Source of the DNA: Jejubacter sp036620675
GTDB taxonomy: Bacteria > Pseudomonadota > Gammaproteobacteria > Enterobacterales > Enterobacteriaceae
Assembly (NCBI GenBank): GCA_036620675.1
Contig: JAZHEE010000022.1
Reading direction: 5' to 3' (one strand)
Length of the DNA stretch: 64,000 nucleotides
The notes below the pieces were generated by a model. It worked only from the letters and a program-made list of their open reading frames with translations. It had not been told where the DNA came from and did not search any database. Every line of letters starts with the position of its first letter. Position 1 is the first letter of the stretch. A program made the position numbers and the translations under genes. Below are positions 42,667 through 51,918 of this stretch, piece by piece.

Positions 42667-43137
42667 TTACAGTTCAGCGACCAGTTTATCCACGATGTCG
42701 CTGTTAGCAGCTTCATCCACGGAACGTTCAATGATCTTCTCGGCGCCGGCCACGGCCAGCACAGCAACCTGCTTACGCAGTTCTTCGCGAGCGCGCTTAC
42801 GTTCGGCTTCAATTTCAGCCTGAGCCTGCGCCACGATTTTGTTACGTTCCTGCTCTGCTTCGGCTTTTGCTTCGTCCAGGATCTGCGAGCGGCGCTTGTT
42901 AGCCTGCTCGATAATTACCTGAGCGTCCGCCTTTGCCTTTTTCAGCTGGTCGGTCGCGTTGGCCTGTGCAAGGTCAAGATCCTTTTTGGCACGCTCTGCG
43001 GAAGCAAGACCGTCAGCAATCTCTTTCTGACGTTTTTCAATGGCAGCCATAATCGGCGGCCATACATACTTCATGCAGAACAGAACAAACAGGACAAACG
43101 CGATGGCCTGGCCGAGGATTGTTGCGTTAAGGTTCAC
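42667..43137 (-). CDS. atpF: ATP synthase Fo b subunit
   Basis: This subunit forms the dimeric peripheral stalk. The 156 residues consist of one N-terminal transmembrane helix (ATILGQAIAFVLFVLFCMKYVW) and a long charged helix up to the C-terminus, rich in Lys, Glu and Ala. Operon position is between atpE and atpH. Confidence 0.98.
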   Translation of the reverse strand: MNLNATILGQAIAFVLFVLFCMKYVWPPIMAAIEKRQKEIADGLASAERAKKDLDLAQANATDQLKKAKADAQVIIEQANKRRSQILDEAKAEAEQERNKIVAQAQAEIEAERKRAREELRKQVAVLAVAGAEKIIERSVDEAANSDIVDKLVAEL

Positions 43138-43212
43138 AGCACAATGCCTCTTAATTAGTTAACGTTCTGATATTGCGTATCTGTCTATACTCGAATGACT
43201 GCAACGCCCGAC

Positions 43213-43452
<240 letters not shown>

Positions 43453-43500
43453 GACAGTCTCCAGTTTGTTTCAGTTTAAACGCAGTAGTGTTGTGTAAAA

Positions 43501-44319
43501 TTAATGCTCTTCAGATGCCATCGACAGATAGACAATCGTCAGAACCATGAAGATGAAAGCCTGCAGCGTAACGATCAGGATGTGGAAAATGGCCCAGGGC
43601 ACATTCAGAACCCACTGAGACCACCACGGCAGCAGACCTGCAATCAGAATGAAAATCAGCTCGCCGGCGTACATGTTGCCGAACAGTCGCAGGCCAAGAG
43701 AAACCGGCTTGGACAACAGGCTTACGCCTTCCAGGATCAGGTTCACAGGGATGAAGATCCAGTGGTTGAACGGCTGCAGAGTCAGCTCTTTGGTAAAGCC
43801 GCCCACGCCTTTCATTTTGATGCTGTAGAAAAGAATCAGGATAAATACGCCCAGCGCCATCGACAGAGTGATGTTGACGTCTGCAGACGGCACCACACGC
43901 AGCGCCGGCAGTCCGAAGACGTGCTCGCCGATGTAAGGCAGCAGGTCGATCGGCAGCAGATCCATCAGGTTCATCAGGAGCACCCAGACGAAGATGGTCA
44001 ACGCCAGCGGCGCAATCACCTTACTCTTGCCGTGATACATATCCTTGACGCTGTTGTTTACAAAGCCGACAACCAGTTCGACCGCCGTCTGGAATTTCCC
44101 CGGAACGCCACTGGTGGCGCCTTTGGCTACCTTACGGAACAGCCACAGGAACAACAGACCCAGAACCACAGAGAAGAACATAGAGTCGATGTTGAGCGTC
44201 CAGAATGTGGCCGGGGGGTTATGCGGATCCACCAGCGAGAACGTACGCAGGTCAATCTGAAGGTTATTCAGATGGTGTCCTATGTAGTCCTGCGGGGTTG
44301 AGATTTCTCCTGCAGACAT
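43501..44319 (-). CDS. atpB: ATP synthase Fo a subunit
   Basis: This subunit supplies the proton half-channels beside the c ring. It has 272 residues. The essential arginine is Arg211 in SLGLRLFGNMYAGE, and the NHWIFIPVNLILEGVSLLSKP helix precedes it. ATG follows atpI by eight bases. Confidence 0.98.
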   Translation of the reverse strand: MSAGEISTPQDYIGHHLNNLQIDLRTFSLVDPHNPPATFWTLNIDSMFFSVVLGLLFLWLFRKVAKGATSGVPGKFQTAVELVVGFVNNSVKDMYHGKSKVIAPLALTIFVWVLLMNLMDLLPIDLLPYIGEHVFGLPALRVVPSADVNITLSMALGVFILILFYSIKMKGVGGFTKELTLQPFNHWIFIPVNLILEGVSLLSKPVSLGLRLFGNMYAGELIFILIAGLLPWWSQWVLNVPWAIFHILIVTLQAFIFMVLTIVYLSMASEEH

Positions 44320-44327
44320 GATGCCTC

Positions 44328-44708
44328 TTACCCTTGGTTGTTAATTACAGCTGGCGCCAGCATCTGTACCACCAGCACCGATATCCAGGTCACGATCAAC
44401 GGCAGAAATGCCGCCTTAAAGCCAGCCAACGCCACCACCAGCAGGATGAAGGTCACAACCATCTTAACCGCTTCGCCCAAAGCGAATGACCAGGCCACGC
44501 GGCCTTTAGCGGGGGTGTGAGCCTGGTGGCGCCAGGCGAAAATCATAAACAGCGCGTTCGGCAGCCAGACTGCCATGCCCCCGCCTAATGCGGAAGCGCC
44601 CCAAAAGGGACTTTTCAGGCAAAACAGCAGTCCGATTGCGACAATTGCCAGTAGCTGAATAAACAGAAGCTTGCGGGCCACGTTTCTATTCATTAGCGAC
44701 ACAGACAT
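44328..44708 (-). CDS. atpI: ATP synthase assembly protein AtpI
   Basis: This is a small inner-membrane protein of 126 residues with four hydrophobic segments. E. coli AtpI is non-essential and in related bacteria helps c-ring assembly. First gene of the atp operon. The sequence MSVSLMNRNVARKLLFIQLLAIVAIGLLFCLKSPFWGASALGGG matches the family. Confidence 0.96.
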   Translation of the reverse strand: MSVSLMNRNVARKLLFIQLLAIVAIGLLFCLKSPFWGASALGGGMAVWLPNALFMIFAWRHQAHTPAKGRVAWSFALGEAVKMVVTFILLVVALAGFKAAFLPLIVTWISVLVVQMLAPAVINNQG

Positions 44709-45325
44709 AGGTTCTCCACTTCTGCTCCCTTAGAGGTATGTCGCGTGTCGTATAAAACTGTCTTTGGGGCTCTGAGTCAAGCATCAAAAAGCGGTCAAAT
44801 TATACGGTGCGGCCTCGTGATTTCAAACCATAAGTAGCAAAAAGGTGAATAATTATTTAAAAAATTTTCAGGCGCCCATTTTCCTAACTTTTGCAGAAAC
44901 CCTGCTGGCTCATTCAAAAGTGCAAAAAAGCAGAATTGACTGACAACAAAACGTGCAACTGATCACATAACGCACTTTTTACTGTAAACTTTTTAAGCAA
45001 TGTGTCGTCGGTACAAAAACTCATCTTGCTGATAAAAAAGGCAATTTCAGTCAATTGTTATTTAAACAGGCTTAAACAAGCAGAACTCATCCCATTGACA
45101 TTTAAAACCAACATTTAACATATCGTTTTAAATTAGCCTGCCTGACTTATAGCGCCCTGATATTTTCCATGTTGATTATTATTCTGTGTTAGCAAAAAGC
45201 GCTACGTTAATCGGCAGGAAAACCTTTGTTGTTGCAAGGTTAAATGTTACTAACCATGACAATTCAACACCGTATAATTTTCCGCCAGTCGCAGCGCCTT
45301 TTAATCACACTTTTTTTGATAAATA
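44709..45325. promoter_or_regulatory. atp operon promoter region between rsmG and atpI
   Basis: About 617 bases without a gene, the same length as this gap in E. coli. On the minus strand a likely atp promoter has TTGACT at 44780-44775 and TTATAC at 44755-44750, about 50 bases before atpI; the spacing is long at 19 bases. ATAATTTGACC upstream (about 44800) is another -10-like word. The central part (44820-45280) is very A+T rich. The open frames here are short. Confidence 0.6.
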
Positions 45326-45949
45326 TTAAGTTTTATTTGCTCTGATAATCACCAGATGACGCTCCCCATCCAGTTCGGGAACCTCCAGTTTTACGATCTG
45401 CTGAACCCGAAGGTCGGCAGGCAGGGCTGCTATCTCATCATCAGGACGCACGCCTTTAAGGGCGTAGAAAGCCCCCTCCTCCCCTGGCAGCTGGCGACAC
45501 CAGCTCACCATATCGCTCAACGAAGCGAAAGCCCGGCTGATAACGCCGTCGAACGGCGGTTCTGCCGGCCACTCTTCCACCCGGCTCTGAACAGGCGTCA
45601 CATTTTCCAGCCCCAGTTCGTGCTGCACCTGACGCAGAAAGCGCACCCGCTTTCCCAGGCTATCGAGCAAGGTGAAGTGAGCATCAGGTCGAACGATGGC
45701 CAGAGGGATCCCTGGCAGTCCCGGGCCGGTGCCAACATCAATAAAGCGCGAGCCCTGTAAATGCGGTTCCACCACGATACTATCCAGAATGTGACGAACC
45801 AGCATTTCGCCGGGATCGCGTACCGACGTCAGGTTATAGGCCTTGTTCCATTTATGCAGCAGACCGACATAGTCCACCAGCTGCTGTTTTTGATGATCGG
45901 GAAGTTCGATGCCCGCAGCAGCCAGCAACACTCCGAGTTTATTCAGCAT
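45326..45949 (-). CDS. rsmG: 16S rRNA (guanine527-N7)-methyltransferase
   Basis: RsmG (GidB) methylates G527 of 16S rRNA using SAM. From ATG at 45949 it has 207 residues (MLNKLGVLLAAAGIELPDHQK), as in E. coli; the longer frame to 45991 adds 14 unlikely codons. LHKWNKAYNLTSVRDPGEMLVRHILDS and the SAM-binding FIDVGTGPGLPGIPLAI are conserved. It follows mnmG by about 55 bases. Confidence 0.97.
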   Translation of the reverse strand: MLNKLGVLLAAAGIELPDHQKQQLVDYVGLLHKWNKAYNLTSVRDPGEMLVRHILDSIVVEPHLQGSRFIDVGTGPGLPGIPLAIVRPDAHFTLLDSLGKRVRFLRQVQHELGLENVTPVQSRVEEWPAEPPFDGVISRAFASLSDMVSWCRQLPGEEGAFYALKGVRPDDEIAALPADLRVQQIVKLEVPELDGERHLVIIRANKT

Positions 45950-46005
45950 GGTTATATCCAATAAAAAATGGGTAAGGTTCCCCTTACCCATATCATCGTA
46001 ATCCG

Positions 46006-47895
46006 TCAGGCGCTGCGACGCAGCATTCCCTGTTTTTTCAGCCAGACCAGCAGAATGGAGATGGCAGCGGGGGTGATGCCGGAGATCCGCGATGCCTGAC
46101 CAATAGAAGCCGGTTTGTGATCGTTAAGCTTAGCGATCACTTCGTTGGACAGCCCCATGACCTGGCGATAGTCCAGATCGGTCGGCAAAACGGTATTCTC
46201 ATTGCGCAGCTGTTTTTCAATCTCATCCTGCTGACGCGCGATATAGCCCGCGTATTTCACCTGAATCTCAACCTGTTCTGCCGCCCGGGCATCTTCCAGC
46301 GCCGGAGCAAAAGGCGCATTCACGGTCAACTTCTCATAGGTGACTTCCGGACGTTTTAGCAGATCTTCGCCGTTAGCCTCCCGGGAAAGCGGAGAATTGA
46401 TCAGCGCATTAACCGCCTCACCGGCTGCCGTACCCGGATGTACCCAGGTATCCCGCAGACGCTGGAGTTCACGCTCGATATTTTCGACCTTCTGGTTAAA
46501 ACGGGCCCAGCGTTCATCATCCACCAGACCCAGCTCACGTCCAATGGGGGTCAGACGCAGATCGGCGTTATCTTCACGCAGCATCAACCGATATTCGGCT
46601 CGGGACGTGAACATACGATAGGGTTCTTTGGTGCCCAGCGTACAGAGATCGTCAACCAGTACCCCAAGGTAGGCTTCAGCGCGAGCAGGGGCCCAGCCCT
46701 CTTTATCGGCGGAATAGCGGGAAGCATTCAAACCCGCCAGCAGTCCCTGAGCCGCCGCCTCCTCATAGCCGGTAGTACCGTTAATTTGTCCGGCGAAGAA
46801 CAGCCCATGGATATGTTTACTCTCCAGGGTCAGCTTCAGATCGCGCGGATCGAAGAAATCGTATTCGATGGCGTAGCCAGGACGCACGATCTTCGCGTTT
46901 TCCATGCCTTTCATGGAACGCACAATCTGCATCTGGACGTCGAACGGCAGGCTGGTGGAAATGCCATTTGGATAAATTTCGTTGCTGGTCAGTCCTTCTG
47001 GTTCAAGGAAGATCTGATGAGCATTGCGATCGGCAAAGCGCATCACTTTATCTTCGATGGAAGGACAATAGCGCGGCCCTACGCCTTCAATCACCCCGGC
47101 GTACATCGGGCTGCGATCGAGGTTGTTACGAATCACCTCATGCGTTTTTTCATTAGTGTGGGTGATGTAACAGGGCACCTGCTGAGGATGCTGGCTGACG
47201 TCCCCCAGGAAAGAGAAAACCGGCTGAGGGTTATCGCCATGCTGCGGTGCCAGTTGGCTGAAATCGATAGTACGGGCGTCGATACGCGGCGGCGTACCGG
47301 TTTTCAGGCGGCTTACGCGCAGCGGTAACTCACGCAGACGGCGCGCCAGCGGAATAGAGGGCGGATCGCCAGCGCGACCACCGCTGTAATTATCCATACC
47401 GATATGAATTTTGCCGTCCAGGAAGGTTCCAACGGTCAATACCACGGCTTTGGCCCGGAACTTCAGTCCCATCTGGGTCACTACACCCACGGCGCGATCG
47501 TTTTCCACGATAAGATCGTCCACCGCCTGCTGGAAGATCATGAGATTAGGTTGGTTCTCCAGGGCTGTGCGCACCGCCTGCCGATAGAGCACGCGATCGG
47601 CCTGTGCCCGAGTGGCGCGTACAGCCGGCCCTTTGCTGGCGTTTAGTATCCTGAACTGAATACCGCCCCGATCGATGGCACTGGCCATCAGGCCGCCAAG
47701 CGCATCCACTTCTTTAACCAGATGTCCCTTTCCGATTCCACCGATCGCTGGATTGCAGGACATCTGCCCCAGTGTATCGATATTGTGCGTCAAAAGTAGG
47801 GTCTGCTGGCCCGTACGAGCGGCGGCCATCGCGGCCTCAGTACCTGCATGACCCCCGCCAATGATGATGACGTCGAAAGGATCCGGATAAAACAT
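46006..47895 (-). CDS. mnmG: tRNA uridine-5-carboxymethylaminomethyl modification enzyme MnmG
   Basis: MnmG (GidA) is an FAD enzyme that acts with MnmE on wobble U34. From ATG at 47895 it has 629 residues as in E. coli. The FAD dinucleotide fold is FDVIIIGGGHAGTEAAMAAAR. GQMSCNPAIGGIGKGHLVKEVDALGG and GQINGTTGYEEAAAQGLLAG are GidA signatures. It starts about 90 bases from oriC and its transcription is linked to origin activity in E. coli. The 21 codons between 47895 and 47958 are not used. Confidence 0.98.
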   Translation of the reverse strand: MFYPDPFDVIIIGGGHAGTEAAMAAARTGQQTLLLTHNIDTLGQMSCNPAIGGIGKGHLVKEVDALGGLMASAIDRGGIQFRILNASKGPAVRATRAQADRVLYRQAVRTALENQPNLMIFQQAVDDLIVENDRAVGVVTQMGLKFRAKAVVLTVGTFLDGKIHIGMDNYSGGRAGDPPSIPLARRLRELPLRVSRLKTGTPPRIDARTIDFSQLAPQHGDNPQPVFSFLGDVSQHPQQVPCYITHTNEKTHEVIRNNLDRSPMYAGVIEGVGPRYCPSIEDKVMRFADRNAHQIFLEPEGLTSNEIYPNGISTSLPFDVQMQIVRSMKGMENAKIVRPGYAIEYDFFDPRDLKLTLESKHIHGLFFAGQINGTTGYEEAAAQGLLAGLNASRYSADKEGWAPARAEAYLGVLVDDLCTLGTKEPYRMFTSRAEYRLMLREDNADLRLTPIGRELGLVDDERWARFNQKVENIERELQRLRDTWVHPGTAAGEAVNALINSPLSREANGEDLLKRPEVTYEKLTVNAPFAPALEDARAAEQVEIQVKYAGYIARQQDEIEKQLRNENTVLPTDLDYRQVMGLSNEVIAKLNDHKPASIGQASRISGITPAAISILLVWLKKQGMLRRSA

Positions 47896-47981
47896 GTTAA
47901 CTGCCTCGCGATTGTGCGAACTGGGTAGGGATCTCCCCGGGGCGGGAATTCTACTCAACTTTAGACGATTCAGAAAGTGTT

Positions 47982-48255
47982 GGGATCGTCGCTTATTAAA
48001 AAGAAGATCTTTATATAGAGGATCTGTTCTATTGTGATCTCTTATTAGGATCGCCTTGTCCTGTGGATAAGCGAGATCTTCCCAAAAGGATCAAAACATT
48101 AGACAAGATCCTTTGTTGTGGATGATCGGTGATCCCGAACCGTATAAGCTGGGATCAGAATGGAGGGTTATACACAGGTCAAAAACTGAACCGAGGTTGT
48201 ACATTGGATAACTACCGCTTGATCCAAGCTTTTAAGCATAGTTATCCACAGAAGA
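47982..48255. other. Chromosomal replication origin oriC
   Basis: DnaA boxes R1 TGTGGATAA (48062-48070), R5/M ACCGTATAA (48139-48147), R2 TTATACACA (48168-48176), an R3-like ATTGGATAA (48203-48211) and R4 TTATCCACA (48242-48250) occur in the E. coli order. To the left is an AT-rich unwinding region, 47982-48050, with GATC-led 13-mer-like repeats (GATCTTTATATAG, GATCTGTTCTATT). GATC sites are dense throughout, as needed for SeqA control. It lies between mnmG and mioC as in all enterics. Confidence 0.97.
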
Positions 48256-48275
48256 TCGTGAGATCTTTACAATTC

Positions 48276-48716
48276 TCACAGCAATTTTTGCCAGGATCCC
48301 AGCCAGGCCTCTGCCGGATCCTCCGGAATATCGTATTGTTGGATGTCGATCTTCAGCGTTTCGCCCAGGCGCTGCGCGCCAAGATCGCCCAGCAAGGAAT
48401 CGACTTTCTCAACGGCGCCACAGAAGGTGTCATATTCGCTACTGCCAATTCCGATCGCGCCATAACGCAGTGCACTGAGATCCGGGCGCTTCGCGCTGAG
48501 TTCGTCATACAACGGCTGCAGGTTGTCCGGTAGATCGCCTGCGCCGTGGGTGGAAGTCACTACCAGCCAGGTACCTGTCAGGGAAAGATCCGTAAGCTTC
48601 GGGCCATGCAGGGTATCGGTGGTATAACCCGCGGCTTCCAGTTTTTCCGCCAGATGTTCCGCAACATATTCCGCGCTGCCCAGCGTGCTGCCGCTAATCA
48701 GGGTGATATCCGCCAT
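48276..48716 (-). CDS. mioC: Flavodoxin-like protein MioC
   Basis: This is an FMN-binding flavodoxin-like protein of 146 residues (E. coli has 147). SGSTLGSAEYVAEHLAEKLEAAG is the FMN phosphate loop, and TSTHGAGDLPDNLQPLYDEL and GSSEYDTFCGAVEKVD contact the flavin. Transcription runs towards oriC and can affect initiation. TGTGGACAA at 48780-48788, one base from a DnaA box, lies in its promoter region. Confidence 0.97.
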   Translation of the reverse strand: MADITLISGSTLGSAEYVAEHLAEKLEAAGYTTDTLHGPKLTDLSLTGTWLVVTSTHGAGDLPDNLQPLYDELSAKRPDLSALRYGAIGIGSSEYDTFCGAVEKVDSLLGDLGAQRLGETLKIDIQQYDIPEDPAEAWLGSWQKLL

Positions 48717-48810
48717 TACATCGTCCCGCCATTAATCAAAACGTCGCTATTGTACGCTGTGTACGTGATGGGATCTACCTGTGGACAACATGGGTATTAA
48801 ATTTGCCGTA

Positions 48811-49269
48811 TCATGGCGTGATGGTACGCATAATCGGGTTCTGCAGGGAGATCAACGTCTCGGTAGACTGGATCTCGTCGATGGTCTGTATCTTGTTGAT
48901 AAGTACCTGTTGAAGAGAGTCGATGGAGCGACACATCACCTTAATAAAGATGCTGTAGTGGCCTGTGGTGTAGTACGCCTCGGTCACTTCATCCAGGCTT
49001 TCCAGTTTGGCCAGTGCGGCCGGATAGTCCCTGGCGCTTTTGAGGATGATGCCGATAAAGCAGCAGACGTCATAACCCAGCTGCTTCGGGCTGATATCGA
49101 TGCGGGCGCCGGTAATGATGCCCGCCTGCTTCATCTTTTCCACCCGTACATGAATGGTACCGGGGCTGACGCTAAACTGTTTGGCCAGCTCGGCATAGGG
49201 GGTGCGGGCATTTTTCATTAATGCCGTCAGAATGCCGCGGTCGAGATTGTCGATCTGATAATTTTCCAT
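48811..49269 (-). CDS. asnC: Lrp/AsnC-family regulator AsnC
   Basis: AsnC activates asnA and is modulated by asparagine. The 152 residues have an N-terminal helix-turn-helix (LTALMKNARTPYAELAKQFSVSPGTIHVRVEKMKQAGII) and the RAM effector domain. It is divergent from asnA, with an A+T-rich 150-base control region between them. Confidence 0.97.
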   Translation of the reverse strand: MENYQIDNLDRGILTALMKNARTPYAELAKQFSVSPGTIHVRVEKMKQAGIITGARIDISPKQLGYDVCCFIGIILKSARDYPAALAKLESLDEVTEAYYTTGHYSIFIKVMCRSIDSLQQVLINKIQTIDEIQSTETLISLQNPIMRTITP

Positions 49270-49420
49270 CGTTTTTCCTTATGGATATTAAATGATGTTC
49301 ATTTTTAGTTGGTATTTATTATTGGATTATAATCGATAAGGGCTTTTTTGATGGTGAATATTGAATCCATGGCAGTTTTTGTTGCTTAATCTTCTCTATT
49401 GGAAGACAGGAGCAAAGACA

Positions 49421-50413
49421 ATGAAATCCACCTGGATCGCAAAACAACGCCAAATCAGTTTCGTTAAATCTCACTTTTCCCGCCAGCTGGAAGAGCAACT
49501 GGGGTTGCTGGAAGTGCAGGCGCCTATCCTGAGTCAGGTGGGGGATGGCACCCAGGACAATCTGTCCGGCTGTGAAAAGGCGGTGCAGGTGAAAGTCAAA
49601 GCGCTGCCGCAGGCACAGTTCGAAGTGGTTCATTCACTGGCCAAGTGGAAGCGAAAAACCCTGGGACTGCATGATTTCAGCGCCGGCGAAGGTATCTATA
49701 CTCATATGAAAGCGCTGCGCCCGGATGAAGATCGGCTCTCGCCGGTACATTCGGTATATGTCGATCAGTGGGACTGGGAGCGGGTGATGGGCGATGGCGA
49801 ACGCCATCTCGGGACTCTGAAGCAGACGGTCGAAACCCTGTGGCGGGCCATTCGTGCCACCGAGGCGGAAGTGAGCCGCGAGTTTGGCCTGACGCCGTTC
49901 CTGCCGGAACAGATTCACTTTGTGCACAGCGAAGAGCTTCAGCGCCGCTTCCCGGATCTGGACGGCAAAGGCCGTGAACGGGCTATTGCCCGCGAGCTGG
50001 GGGCTGTATTCCTGATCGGTATTGGCGGTAAGCTGGCTGATGGCAAGCGCCACGACGTGCGTGCGCCGGACTATGACGACTGGACCACGCCGACGGCGGA
50101 CGGCTTCGCCGGCCTGAATGGTGATATCCTGGTCTGGAACCCGGTTCTGGAAGACGCTTTTGAGATATCTTCTATGGGGATCCGGGTGGATGCCGAAACC
50201 CTGAAGCGTCAGCTCAGGATTACCGGTGATGAAGATCGTCTGCAGCAGTTATGGCACCAGAGTCTGCTGGCGGGCGAGATGCCGCAAACGATCGGTGGCG
50301 GTATCGGGCAGTCACGCCTCGTGATGTTGCTGCTGCAACTGCCGCATATCGGCCAGGTGCAGTGCGGCGTATGGCCCACGCAGGTGCATGAGAGCGTGGA
50401 CGCGCTGCTGTAA
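49421..50413 (+). CDS. asnA: Asparagine synthetase A
   Basis: This enzyme makes asparagine from aspartate, ammonia and ATP. From ATG at 49421 it has 330 residues (MKSTWIAKQRQISFVKSHFSRQLEE), matching E. coli. It is a class II synthetase-like fold, with VGDGTQDNLSG, HSVYVDQWDWE and IGGGIGQSRLVMLLLQLPHIGQVQ. The 20 codons before this start read through poorly conserved, A+T-rich leader sequence. Confidence 0.98.
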   Translation: MKSTWIAKQRQISFVKSHFSRQLEEQLGLLEVQAPILSQVGDGTQDNLSGCEKAVQVKVKALPQAQFEVVHSLAKWKRKTLGLHDFSAGEGIYTHMKALRPDEDRLSPVHSVYVDQWDWERVMGDGERHLGTLKQTVETLWRAIRATEAEVSREFGLTPFLPEQIHFVHSEELQRRFPDLDGKGRERAIARELGAVFLIGIGGKLADGKRHDVRAPDYDDWTTPTADGFAGLNGDILVWNPVLEDAFEISSMGIRVDAETLKRQLRITGDEDRLQQLWHQSLLAGEMPQTIGGGIGQSRLVMLLLQLPHIGQVQCGVWPTQVHESVDALL

Positions 50414-50427
50414 TCTTTCTTTCCCCG

Positions 50428-50456
50428 CCGGGCGGCACTGGTCGCCCGGTTTTGTT
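50428..50456 (+). terminator. Terminator after asnA
   Basis: CCGGGCG and CGCCCGG form a seven-pair stem followed by TTTTGTT. It reaches the viaA stop codon at 50455, since the two genes converge. Confidence 0.8.
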
Positions 50457-51918
50457 ATCTGCGATCGCTGCGTTTCCAGCGCCGCAGCAGACGGCTGCGC
50501 ATACCGGTATCAAAGCGCCAGATATGATCGAAGATCTTCAGTATTCCTGGTTTGCCGTGAGCTGACATGGCGATGGCGTGAAAGCACTGCTGCTGGCGGC
50601 GCTGTAGCGACTTCACCTTACGAATCACCTCATCCGGCAGGCGCTGGGCGATAAAATCAGAAATAACCACCGCGTCAGCATCGTACCATTCGCCATCCTG
50701 CATTTTTTCGATGACCGATCGCAGGCAGCCAGCCAGATCTGTGCCGCCGCGAAAGCGCTGGCTCAGAAAGCGAATCGCCTGTTCAATACCGTCATCGGCG
50801 CTCAGTTCATAGCGCACCACCGTGCTTGAGAACAGCATAATAAAGCAGCGCCGGTTATCCGCCAGAGCGATACGCATCAGCGCCAGACAGAGCGCCTTGG
50901 CGCAGCGTTCATTAAAGCCGCCCATTGAGCCGGAGGTATCGACGCAGACGATAAACGGGCCGCGCGGCTGCTCGTCAAAATCCTGATGGATAACCGGGCG
51001 CTCGCTGATTTTTTCCTGCCAGGCATCTCCCTGTAGCCGGTAGGTGATGAGCTGTTTTTCCGCCAGCCGTCGATAAAAATCGTACTCCAGCTCGCTGATT
51101 CCCAGCGTTGCCAGCTCCGGTGGCAATAGCCGCAGAATATCGTCGCTGTGATGCAGCCCTTCCACCTGCTCAGGCACTGAAGCGGGTACGCATACCTGCT
51201 GACGCCAGATTTCGGTGGGGGCATCCGGTTTGGGGATCGACCGCGCCTCCCGCGATCGGCCCAGCTGCTCCGCCAGGGCCTGCAATTCGGGTTGATGCTG
51301 CAGGAAGTCGCCGTATCTCACGATCATCTGATAGTCGCCACGGCGCAGGCGCCCGGCACTCATATCCCACAGGCGACCAGCGGCATTATCGCTGGCCACC
51401 AGCACCGGTTCTAACTGACCACTCAACGCCAGACGTTGCTGAATTTCCGCCAGAAGCTGCTCGCGTTCTTCCTCCAGCAGCTTCTGGCTTAGAGTGGTGG
51501 CCTGGACTATCAGGCTCAGGCGCCAGCGCTGCAGAAACAGGGTATGGAGCGCTGGGGTAAAGCGGGGATTATCTGCCGCCATCTGCTGGGCCTGGGCGGT
51601 AAAGGGCGATGCGACCTCCGACAGCAGGGCCAATGTCGTGGGCAACTGGATGATAAAGTCCGGGGTATCCAGCTGCTGACAGGACTGATAGTGCAGTACT
51701 TCCCGGGCCAGCTGTGGCGGTACCCGGGTTTCGTGCAGCCGCATCCTGAGTTTTTCCCGCCAGCGTGGCACATCCCGGGAGACGGCGTTTTTCAGGCGCG
51801 GAAATTTTTTAAAGAAACTTTCCAGTTGAGGGGCGGCCAGCAGCATCACGATAACGCCTTCTATCAGCTCTCCTTCGCTGATGGCGAGGATGGAATCCAG
51901 CGCCGCCAGACTCAGCAT
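50455..51918 (-). CDS. viaA: VWA-domain protein ViaA, partner of RavA
   Basis: ViaA is a von Willebrand A-domain protein that stimulates the RavA ATPase. In E. coli the pair acts with respiratory complexes and Fe-S proteins and affects aminoglycoside uptake. From ATG at 51918 it has 487 residues. The C-terminal VWA domain contains the MIDAS motif DTSGSMGG (in FIVCVDTSGSMGGFNERC), then RGGTDLAGC and VISDF. The start overlaps the ravA stop by seven bases. The frame to 52002 is not supported. Confidence 0.96.
   Translation of the reverse strand: MLSLAALDSILAISEGELIEGVIVMLLAAPQLESFFKKFPRLKNAVSRDVPRWREKLRMRLHETRVPPQLAREVLHYQSCQQLDTPDFIIQLPTTLALLSEVASPFTAQAQQMAADNPRFTPALHTLFLQRWRLSLIVQATTLSQKLLEEEREQLLAEIQQRLALSGQLEPVLVASDNAAGRLWDMSAGRLRRGDYQMIVRYGDFLQHQPELQALAEQLGRSREARSIPKPDAPTEIWRQQVCVPASVPEQVEGLHHSDDILRLLPPELATLGISELEYDFYRRLAEKQLITYRLQGDAWQEKISERPVIHQDFDEQPRGPFIVCVDTSGSMGGFNERCAKALCLALMRIALADNRRCFIMLFSSTVVRYELSADDGIEQAIRFLSQRFRGGTDLAGCLRSVIEKMQDGEWYDADAVVISDFIAQRLPDEVIRKVKSLQRRQQQCFHAIAMSAHGKPGILKIFDHIWRFDTGMRSRLLRRWKRSDRR

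Noticed and set aside
47896..48275. Search for a small gene in the mnmG-mioC gap
   Set aside because: The stretch is accounted for by oriC elements; no credible reading frame.
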